Shown here one piece after another: positions 57,624-64,000 of a stretch of 64,000 nt of DNA. The notes beneath the pieces were generated by a model that saw nothing but the letters and a program-made list of their open reading frames with translations, ran no database searches and had not been told where the DNA came from. Source of the stretch: Prochlorococcus marinus (GTDB lineage: Bacteria > Cyanobacteriota > Cyanobacteriia > PCC-6307 > Cyanobiaceae); NCBI RefSeq assembly GCF_001180265.1, contig NZ_CVSW01000032.1, positions 372,001-436,000 on the forward strand, written 5' to 3'. The stretch's first letter is position 1. The number at the start of each line of letters is the position of its first letter. A program made the position numbers and the translations under genes.

Positions 57624-57696
57624 TGCCAGGACCCAGATTTGAACTGGGGACACGGCGATTTTCAGTCGCCTGCTCTACCAACTGAGCTATCCCGGC
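57624..57696 (-). tRNA. tRNA-Phe (anticodon GAA)
   Basis: On the minus strand: acceptor GCCGGGA pairing with TCCTGGC (one G-T wobble), D arm GCTCAGTTGGTAGAGC, anticodon arm GCGACTGAAAATCGC with anticodon GAA, T arm CCCCAGTTCAAATCTGGG-like, discriminator A. A standard phenylalanine tRNA; CCA is not encoded. Confidence 0.96.
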
Positions 57697-57788
57697 TCTA
57701 ACCTATATACTTTAAATTAAGATGTGTAGTTTGTGAAACCCTTTTAATTAAAAATTTTATATCTTCATCAAATATCTAAAAAAAACTT

Positions 57789-59018
57789 TTATTTTGAGTT
57801 CATCGCTAACAAGGCTGTACCAAATGAGGTAGTTTTTTTACATGAAACTATTGGTATATTGATAATATTTTCTCTTATTTTTCTCCACTGAGGGTTTTTT
57901 GAACCTCCACCAATAGTAATAATTTTTTTTGGAAGTGAACCTGTTAGTTCGCCTAGCTTTTCCCATCCTTTCAATTCGATCCTAGCTAGACCCTCGAATA
58001 ATGCATGTAAATAAAGTGAGTCGCTTACTGGCCTTGGATCAAGTATCGGCTTTAAATTTGAATCATTAACAGGAAATCTTTCTCCTTTACTATTAAGAGG
58101 TAAAAGATTTAAAGAAGTGTTTTTTGATGGATTTATTTGTCGACTGAGCTCTTTTATTTCTAAATCAGAGAAAAACTGAGACAATATACCACAGCCTGCG
58201 TTTGATGCTCCTCCACATATCCAATTACCGTTTACTCTATGGTTTGTAATTCCTTGGGTTTTTATAGGATTATCAATAATTTTCTTAACTACAATAGTTG
58301 TTCCTAAAACTGTGAGACCATCTTCTTTGCCTAACCCAGCAGCTATTACACTTGCATTAGAGTCAGTAGTGCCTGAGATTAATAATAATTTTTTATTCAA
58401 GTTAAATCTATCTGCTAAATCAAAATTCACCTGTCCAATAATTTTCCCACTTTTTATTATTTGAGGCAGGCATTTTTCCCATGAACTATTGAGATAGCTT
58501 TTTGGCCAGGATTCTTTTTTTAGATCCCAACCAAGTTTTAGATTATTACCTTCTTCTCCATAAGTCCAATCTTTTAAAAACCAACCAGTGATCCAATCAG
58601 ATTGATGTCGTAAAAGTATATTTGTCCCATATTTATCTATTAGTTTTAATGCTTTAGCAAGACTACTGTATGGAGTTCGCAGATGATCTTCTCCAGAAGT
58701 TAATGATTCAAGAAGGATCTTATGTTCATTACATGCTTGGTCATAAGATATTGCTTTTCCTATTGGCTCTCCTCGTAAATTTGATGCTGTTAAAGTTCCT
58801 GATGTGCCAGATATAGCCAATTTTTGAAGGTTACTTTTTACCTCAATAGGTAAATACCCTAAGAGTTTTTCACAAGAATTGATCCAAGAATTTGGATTTT
58901 TAAAGCTACATAAATAAGGAACTGAATTTGAATATACTAATTTTTTATGAAAATTTATTATAGATATTCTTGCGCCACTAGTTCCAAAATCTAATCCCCC
59001 ATAAAAATTATTAGGCAT
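57789..59018 (-). CDS. FGGY-family carbohydrate kinase
   Basis: A 409-residue sugar kinase. YGGLDFGTSGARISI is the first ATP-binding strand, AISGTSGTLTA and the acidic ISYDQACNEH follow, LLISGTTDSNASVIAAGLG is the second phosphate loop, and TIGGGSKNPQWRKI ends the fold. The cyanobacterial kinase SePSK and plant XK-1 belong to this shorter group and act on D-ribulose; that substrate is a guess here. It is 13 bases after metK. Confidence 0.9.
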   Translation of the reverse strand: MPNNFYGGLDFGTSGARISIINFHKKLVYSNSVPYLCSFKNPNSWINSCEKLLGYLPIEVKSNLQKLAISGTSGTLTASNLRGEPIGKAISYDQACNEHKILLESLTSGEDHLRTPYSSLAKALKLIDKYGTNILLRHQSDWITGWFLKDWTYGEEGNNLKLGWDLKKESWPKSYLNSSWEKCLPQIIKSGKIIGQVNFDLADRFNLNKKLLLISGTTDSNASVIAAGLGKEDGLTVLGTTIVVKKIIDNPIKTQGITNHRVNGNWICGGASNAGCGILSQFFSDLEIKELSRQINPSKNTSLNLLPLNSKGERFPVNDSNLKPILDPRPVSDSLYLHALFEGLARIELKGWEKLGELTGSLPKKIITIGGGSKNPQWRKIRENIINIPIVSCKKTTSFGTALLAMNSK

Positions 59019-59031
59019 AGAATAAATATTT

Positions 59032-60273
59032 TTATAAAAATACTTTGGAAGCCTCCGCTAATTGGGCTGCTTTTTCTTCTACCTTTTCCCAAGGGAGATC
59101 TAGATCTCTTCTGCCAAAATGTCCATATGATGCAGTCTTTCTGAAAAATGTACCACCCATTTTTTGGGGTAGATTTCTTAGATCAAATTCTTTTATAATT
59201 GCTGCTGGTCTTAAATCAAAGTACTTATTAATGAGCTCAGTCAAATTAGCTTGTGAAATAACGCCAGTATCAAAAGTTTCAACAAGAATGGAAATCGGTT
59301 TTGCAACTCCAATTGCATAACTTAATTGTACTTCTGCCTTTTTTGCTAATTTTGCCTTAACTATACTTTTAGCTACATAACGTGCTGCATAAGCAGCTGA
59401 TCTATCCACTTTTGTGGGATCTTTACCAGAAAATGCCCCTCCTCCGTGTCTTGCGTAACCCCCATAAGTATCTACTATAATTTTTCTTCCAGTAAGTCCG
59501 GCATCACCTTGAGGCCCCCCTACGACAAATTTGCCCGTGGGATTTACAAGAAATCTTGTTGCATGAATGTTTGGTTTGATTTCTAAATCTTCAGTAGCAG
59601 GAATTACAACATGCGTCCATAAATCTTCTTTTATTCTTTGACGAATTTCTTCTTCATTTCTCATACCATCTATCTCAGGATTATGTTGAGTTGAAATTAA
59701 AATAGTATTAATCGATAGTGGTACTCCATTTTGATAATCAATACTTACTTGAGTTTTACCATCAGGGAGTAGATAATTAAGCACGTTTTCGTGCCTTACC
59801 TTAGAAAGTTGAATGGCTAATCTATGAGCCAAGCTAATTGGTAAGGGCATTAATTCAGGCGTCTCATCGCATGCATAGCCGAACATTATGCCTTGGTCGC
59901 CAGCACCGGTATTATCTTCCAAATCATCGTTAACATCATCTGCTTCGTTTACTCCTTGAGAAATATCTGGTGATTGCTCGTCAAGTGCTACTAACACTGC
60001 ACAACTATTTGCGTCAAAACCACCTGCTCTATAGCCCTCATATCCAATTTCTTTAATTACATTTCTAACAAGTTTTATATAATCGACTTTTGCTTTTGAA
60101 GTTATTTCTCCAGTAAGTAGACAAAGACCAGTGTTAACGACAGTTTCGCATGCAACTCTGCTTTCTGGATCTTCTGTCAATAAAGCGTCTAAAACAGCGT
60201 CACTAATTTGATCACATATTTTGTCAGGATGACCTTCAGTCACGGATTCTGAAGTGAAAATGAAATCACTCAT
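59032..60273 (-). CDS. metK: S-adenosylmethionine synthetase
   Basis: MetK makes SAM from methionine and [23 protein letters not shown] is at the N-terminus, [15 protein letters not shown] in the middle and [19 protein letters not shown] further on. The 413-residue length is typical of cyanobacteria. It ends 13 bases before the FGGY kinase on the same strand. Confidence 0.98.
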   Translation of the reverse strand: MSDFIFTSESVTEGHPDKICDQISDAVLDALLTEDPESRVACETVVNTGLCLLTGEITSKAKVDYIKLVRNVIKEIGYEGYRAGGFDANSCAVLVALDEQSPDISQGVNEADDVNDDLEDNTGAGDQGIMFGYACDETPELMPLPISLAHRLAIQLSKVRHENVLNYLLPDGKTQVSIDYQNGVPLSINTILISTQHNPEIDGMRNEEEIRQRIKEDLWTHVVIPATEDLEIKPNIHATRFLVNPTGKFVVGGPQGDAGLTGRKIIVDTYGGYARHGGGAFSGKDPTKVDRSAAYAARYVAKSIVKAKLAKKAEVQLSYAIGVAKPISILVETFDTGVISQANLTELINKYFDLRPAAIIKEFDLRNLPQKMGGTFFRKTASYGHFGRRDLDLPWEKVEEKAAQLAEASKVFL

Positions 60274-60409
60274 TTACAAATAATTTTGGAATATAGAAAT
60301 ATCCTAAATTAGATTATCGTTACAAATCAATTATTGTTAATTAAAAATAATTGTATAAGAATAATGAGGCTTAAGTTCTGATATTCCTGCACAAAATAAA
60401 AAAGTGAAG

Positions 60410-61501
60410 TTATACTGTTTCAGCTGAAGCTGTGGGGATCTCTTCGTTGTCGTCAGTTTGTTCAAATAACATTTGCTTGTATTTTGCAGCCATTTCTTCA
60501 GCTTTACTAAAAACTTTTTGAGGATCAGTAAGCATATCGCCTGGCTCAGGTTCAAGTGCTTTCGTAGATAATGAAATTCTTCCTCTTTCCGAATCAAGGT
60601 CAATTATCATAACTTTCATTTGGTCATTAACATTGAGAACATTATGTGGCGTCTCAATGTGTTCATGACTGATCTCAGAAATATGCAATAAACCACTAAC
60701 TCCTCCAATATCGATAAAAGCTCCATACGGTTTAATTCCTTTAACATTACCAACAACAACTTCGCCAACCTCAAGTCTATTCATTTTCTTCTCAACCAAA
60801 GCTCTTCTATGGCTTAGTACTAATCTGTTTCTTTCTTCATCAACTTCAAGAAATTTTAAAGGTAAGTGCTCACCTTCTAAATCATCTTTAATTTTTCGAG
60901 CACTTATATGAGAGCCTGGTATGAAACCTCTAAGACCTTCTACTCTTACAAGAGCTCCTCCTCTGTTTGTTGCAAAAACTTCAGAATATATAGTTGCATC
61001 TTCTTTTTGGAGTTGTCTAACCCTTTCCCATGCTCTTTGATATTCTATTCTTCTAATGGAGAGGGCTAATTGGCCGTCTTCATTTTCTTCGCTCATTATA
61101 AAAAATTCTCTACTTTCTGAAGGTTGTAAAACATCATTAAGTCCTTCAACTCTATTTATTGACACCTCCTGAACAGGCATAAAAGCGGCTGTTTTTGCCC
61201 CTATATCTATCATGGCACCTTTGGGCTCTAGGGCAAAAACGGTACCTTTAACTAAATCGCCTGGCTTAAAGTTATAGTCATACTTACCCAAAAGTGATGC
61301 AAATTCTTCTTGTGTGAATCCTGCGTTTTCAAAATCTTTATTTGTTCTGCTAGAGGAAGAATCTGCCGAAGGTATCTCGCTCTTCTCGAATGATAAATCT
61401 TCCTCATTTTGAGATGCTGAATCATTATCTAACTCAGACGGATTTTTGATTTCTTGATCCTCAGAAATTTCTTTAATGGTTTGGGAAGAATTTTCGTTCA
61501 T
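60410..61501 (-). CDS. rpsA: 30S ribosomal protein S1
   Basis: S1 helps recruit mRNA to the small subunit. The 363-residue cyanobacterial form has three S1 (OB) domains: GDLVKGTVFALEPKGAMIDI, SEVFATNRGGALVRVEGLRG and GEVVVGNVKGIKPYGAFIDI, with an acidic serine-rich N-terminus of about 60 residues. The E. coli protein has six domains; three is usual in cyanobacteria and plastids. A stem-loop sits just before its start. Confidence 0.95.
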   Translation of the reverse strand: MNENSSQTIKEISEDQEIKNPSELDNDSASQNEEDLSFEKSEIPSADSSSSRTNKDFENAGFTQEEFASLLGKYDYNFKPGDLVKGTVFALEPKGAMIDIGAKTAAFMPVQEVSINRVEGLNDVLQPSESREFFIMSEENEDGQLALSIRRIEYQRAWERVRQLQKEDATIYSEVFATNRGGALVRVEGLRGFIPGSHISARKIKDDLEGEHLPLKFLEVDEERNRLVLSHRRALVEKKMNRLEVGEVVVGNVKGIKPYGAFIDIGGVSGLLHISEISHEHIETPHNVLNVNDQMKVMIIDLDSERGRISLSTKALEPEPGDMLTDPQKVFSKAEEMAAKYKQMLFEQTDDNEEIPTASAETV

Positions 61502-61515
61502 TTGTTGTATCGCAG

Positions 61516-61530
61516 ACTACCTAAGGTAGT
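61516..61530 (-). promoter_or_regulatory. Stem-loop in rpsA leader
   Basis: ACTACC and GGTAGT form a 6-bp stem with a 3-base loop, ending 15 bases before the rpsA ATG. S1 represses its own mRNA in some bacteria, so this could be a control element; that is only a suggestion. Confidence 0.35.
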
Positions 61531-61608
61531 TAGAAAGGGATGCTACTAGCCTGCAAACCAATAGCAAAATGATTGTGATATGTATTCTACACTTTAAGAT
61601 GCTGAATT

Positions 61609-62088
61609 TTATGAAATTGAAGCTAATTGGTTTTTTGAACCACCTTTTAGAGATTCAAGAGTAGAAATAAAATCTTTTACCCCATTAAATTTTCTGTAAA
61701 CTGAGGCGTATCTTATATATGCAACTTCATTTTCTTTCCTAAGATTTTTAAGTATTAATTCTCCGATTTGTGAAGATTTAATATCTTTATTAGAGTCTTG
61801 AACAATTTGTGATTCAATTCCATCTACGAAATTAATAATTTCTTCACTACTGAAGTTTGTCTTTTCGCAAGCTCTTGATATACCAGTAAATAATTTTTGT
61901 TTATCAAATAATTCTCTGCTACCGTCTTTTTTTATAATTGAAACTGGCATTGATTCCACTCTTTCGTAAGTTGTAAATCTAAAACTGCAATTTAAGCACT
62001 CTCTTCTTCTTCGAACACTTTTACCACTATCAGCAGATCTTGATTCCAAAACTCTACTATCTGTGTTTTGACAGGTTGGACACTGCAT
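61609..62088 (-). CDS. nrdR: Transcriptional repressor NrdR
   Basis: NrdR represses ribonucleotide reductase genes in response to bound (d)ATP. The 159-residue protein starts [20 protein letters not shown]. The zinc-ribbon cysteines are in CPTC and CLNC, and the ATP-cone is about 45-135 ([19 protein letters not shown]). An upstream ATG at 62112 would add eight residues not found in the family, so I chose 62088. Confidence 0.96.
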   Translation of the reverse strand: MQCPTCQNTDSRVLESRSADSGKSVRRRRECLNCSFRFTTYERVESMPVSIIKKDGSRELFDKQKLFTGISRACEKTNFSSEEIINFVDGIESQIVQDSNKDIKSSQIGELILKNLRKENEVAYIRYASVYRKFNGVKDFISTLESLKGGSKNQLASIS

Positions 62089-62148
62089 GTGGTGAAATAA
62101 GCTGCACTTCAACTCTAATAGTAGAGTAATATTTTAATTATGAAAAGT

Positions 62149-62177
62149 AAAAAACCTCTTATTAAAGAGGTTTTTTT
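62149..62177 (-). terminator. Terminator after psbB-psbT
   Basis: AAAAAACCTCTT (62149-62160) pairs with AAGAGGTTTTTT (62165-62176) over 12 bp around ATTA. T tracts exist on both strands, so it works for the minus-strand psbB-psbT transcript. It lies 8 bases beyond the psbT stop. Confidence 0.9.
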
Positions 62178-62184
62178 ACTAAGT

Positions 62185-62283
62185 TCATTTTCTATCAAAT
62201 TTAGGGGGGTCTCTAAAGGCGACAGCAAAGAATAAGGTAACAACTGCGAGAGTTAGAATAAGAACGTAAGCGAAAGCTTCCAT
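62185..62283 (-). CDS. psbT: Photosystem II protein T
   Basis: A 32-residue single-span protein: [20 protein letters not shown] with [11 protein letters not shown] at the end, diagnostic of PsbT. It follows psbB by 23 bases on the same strand, the conserved psbB-psbT pairing. Confidence 0.96.
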   Translation of the reverse strand: MEAFAYVLILTLAVVTLFFAVAFRDPPKFDRK

Positions 62284-62306
62284 AAGATTAAGTAATAAAG
62301 TTTAGT

Positions 62307-63830
62307 TTAAACCCTTCCTGGGATTCTTCTTGTGGTTTCGTCACCAAGCTTCTTGAATAAACCAAATTCAACTTGGTCGCCAATCTCAGCATCAATACCA
62401 GCGAAGGAATTTCTATAAAGAGTTCTTGAAGCGTGCCACCAGTGGCCAAACAAGAATAGCAATCCGAAACATAGATGAGCATATGTAAACCATGCTCTAG
62501 GGGAGCTTCGGAATACACCGTCAGATTTATAGGTTTCTCTGTCAAACTTGAATGCTTCTCCAAGCTGAGCCTTTCTGGCTAATCTTTTAACTACGGCAGG
62601 ATCAGTAAATGTTTGACCATTTAGATCACCTCCATAAATAGTTGCTGTAATACCAGTTTGTTCAAATGAATACTTTGCTTCAGCCCTTCTAAATGGAATA
62701 TCGGCTCTTACATTGCCTTCTTTATCTTCTAGTATAACTGGGAAGTTTTCAAAGAAATTAGGTATTCTTCTAACTTCTAATTCATTACCTTCCTTGTCTT
62801 GAAAAGCAATATGACCTTGCCAACCAGTTGGTAAACCATCACCGTTGACAAGAGCTCCAACTCTGAATAGACCACCTTTAGCAGGACTATTTCCAACATA
62901 ATCGTAGAAGGCTAATTTTTCTGGAATCGATGCATATGCCTCTTCCTTTGTTGCACCATCGTCAATAGCAGCTTGTACCCTTCTGTTGATTTCAGTTTTG
63001 AAATAGCCGGAATCCCATTGGTATCTGGTAGGACCAAATAATTCAACTGGAGTGGTAGCTGATCCGTACCACATTGTTCCTGCAACAACGAAGGAAACAA
63101 ATAATACAGCAGCTAATGCACTAGCTAGAACACCTTCGAGGCTTCCAAGTTTTAATGCTCTATAAAGTCTTTCTCCGGGTCTATTGGTAATGTGAAAAAT
63201 ACCTCCAATAATACCCATAAGTCCTGCTGCAATATGATTAGCAACAATTCCTCCTGGATTAAAGGGATTAAATCCTTCTACTCCCCAGGAAGGGGCTACA
63301 GGCTCCACGTGGCCAGTTAAACCATAAGGATCAGAAACCCAAATCCCCACGTTTGCACAATGAAATGCTCCAAAACCAAAGCATGTAATTCCAGCTAGAA
63401 GAAGGTGAATCCCGAATATTCTTGGCAAATCAAGAGCAGGCTCACCAGTTCTTGAATCTTCCCATAAATCTAAATCCCAGTATGTCCAGTGCCAAATAGA
63501 GGCCAACATTAATAATCCACTAAATACTATGTGTGCTGCTGCAACACCTTCAAAACTCCAGAACCCAGGATCAACTCCTGTAGCACCCGTAATATCCCAC
63601 CCGTTCCAACTACTTGTGATACCTAGTCTTGCCATGAAAGGCATAACGTACATCCCCTGTCTCCACATTGGATTGAGAACAGCATCAGAAGGATCAAAAA
63701 TGGCTAATTCATAAAGAGCCATAGAACCGGCCCAGCCGGCTAATAATGCAGTATGCATAAGATGCACAGCAAGTAGTCGACCTGGGTCGTTAATGACTAC
63801 TGTGTGAACTCTATACCAAGGCAATCCCAT
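62307..63830 (-). CDS. psbB: Photosystem II CP47 core antenna protein
   Basis: A 507-residue chlorophyll-binding core antenna with six membrane helices and a large lumenal loop. [20 protein letters not shown] is the conserved N-terminus. Histidine chlorophyll ligands recur, for example in [21 protein letters not shown] and [30 protein letters not shown] in the loop and the C-terminal [20 protein letters not shown] are also typical. It is co-transcribed with psbT. Confidence 0.98.
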   Translation of the reverse strand: MGLPWYRVHTVVINDPGRLLAVHLMHTALLAGWAGSMALYELAIFDPSDAVLNPMWRQGMYVMPFMARLGITSSWNGWDITGATGVDPGFWSFEGVAAAHIVFSGLLMLASIWHWTYWDLDLWEDSRTGEPALDLPRIFGIHLLLAGITCFGFGAFHCANVGIWVSDPYGLTGHVEPVAPSWGVEGFNPFNPGGIVANHIAAGLMGIIGGIFHITNRPGERLYRALKLGSLEGVLASALAAVLFVSFVVAGTMWYGSATTPVELFGPTRYQWDSGYFKTEINRRVQAAIDDGATKEEAYASIPEKLAFYDYVGNSPAKGGLFRVGALVNGDGLPTGWQGHIAFQDKEGNELEVRRIPNFFENFPVILEDKEGNVRADIPFRRAEAKYSFEQTGITATIYGGDLNGQTFTDPAVVKRLARKAQLGEAFKFDRETYKSDGVFRSSPRAWFTYAHLCFGLLFLFGHWWHASRTLYRNSFAGIDAEIGDQVEFGLFKKLGDETTRRIPGRV

Positions 63831-63941
63831 CGGTTAATTTCTAGTAACTATGCTGAATAAACAGCTAAACATCACGATAGTAAGGGTTTTTTAGTCTTTG
63901 AGGGATTTTTGTAAATAAATTTATTTTCTTGCAAAAATTGG

Positions 63942-63955
63942 GCAAATCGATTTGC
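63942..63955. repeat. 14-base palindrome upstream of psbB
   Basis: GCAAATCGATTTGC is a perfect palindrome, 112 bases upstream of the psbB ATG. It is the right size for a dimeric regulator site. An AT-only palindrome (63913-63926) sits nearby and is more likely chance. A possible psbB -10 is TACTAT on the minus strand (63877-63882). The regulator, if any, is unknown. Confidence 0.4.
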
Positions 63956-64000
63956 ATGACTGAATTTACAAGGAATTTTTAGCAAAAAATTGTTAATATT

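Noticed and set aside
63529..63714. Open frame opposite psbB
   Set aside because: A shadow of the psbB coding strand with no start signal or recognisable protein.
63913..63926. AAATAAATTTATTT palindrome near psbB
   Set aside because: Made only of A and T in AT-rich spacer, so chance is a sufficient explanation.

Overview
This AT-rich window is a stretch of core chromosome from a marine picocyanobacterium, almost certainly a high-light-adapted Prochlorococcus marinus. I infer this from the photosystem II and NDH-1 genes, the compact gene packing, the single degenerate phycoerythrin beta gene (cpeB) beside a CpeS lyase with no other phycobilisome genes, and the solitary Ndh-SelD fusion. The strain cannot be named from sequence reading alone. 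I see no insertion sequences, prophage, CRISPR array, integrase or rRNA. No gene-free stretch exceeds about 300 bases.

Layout. 1-13.7 kb: ntcA (global nitrogen regulator), two conserved cyanobacterial proteins, pth, the psbH/psbN divergent pair, psbI, a large outer-membrane (LptD-like) protein, the minus-strand run glyA-cinA-leuC-leuD, tRNA-Arg, two small conserved proteins, murJ and sfsA. 13.8-25.8 kb: amt with a clear NtcA-type promoter and a strong terminator, ispH, a DoxX-like protein, purH, a small esterase, a DUF3155-like protein, an orphan histidine kinase, cobS, tgt, psbK, a Gfo/Idh oxidoreductase, a CNNM/CorC-like membrane protein and tRNA-Met(CAT). 25.9-38.4 kb: pyrE, a YgfZ-like protein, a RecB-like/HhH/exonuclease protein, a phosphohexomutase, rdgB, a carotenoid oxygenase, hisB, fabI, a redoxin, a DegT aminotransferase, a photolyase, a Nudix hydrolase and folK. 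38.4-48 kb: chlD, an MCE/ATPase lipid-transport pair, a YvcK/CofD-like protein, ndhC-K-J, then the classic photosystem assembly cluster rubA-ycf48-psbEFLJ. 48-64 kb: mtnP, ndh-selD fusion, a CCA-adding-type enzyme, a UvrD/PcrA helicase, the cpeB/cpeS remnant with a 59-residue overlapping gene, a TVP38-like protein, a secreted protein, tRNA-Phe, a FGGY kinase, metK, rpsA, nrdR and psbB-psbT.

How the parts connect. Nitrogen control is visible directly: ntcA and amt both carry a GTN10AC-type NtcA site placed 22-23 bases upstream of an identical TAAATT -10 element, so NtcA probably activates itself and the ammonium transporter. Photosystem II supply is spread over several units (psbH/psbN, psbI, psbK, psbEFLJ, psbB-psbT), with the assembly factors RubA and Ycf48 beside psbEFLJ. 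Many convergent neighbours overlap at their 3' ends by 4-23 bases, a sign of genome streamlining. I did not find a convincing wholly new system. The most unusual items are the bilin-site-depleted cpeB with its overlapping small gene, the Ndh-SelD fusion, the apparently motif-depleted RecB-like protein, and several structured leaders or palindromes near photosystem, amt and rpsA genes.
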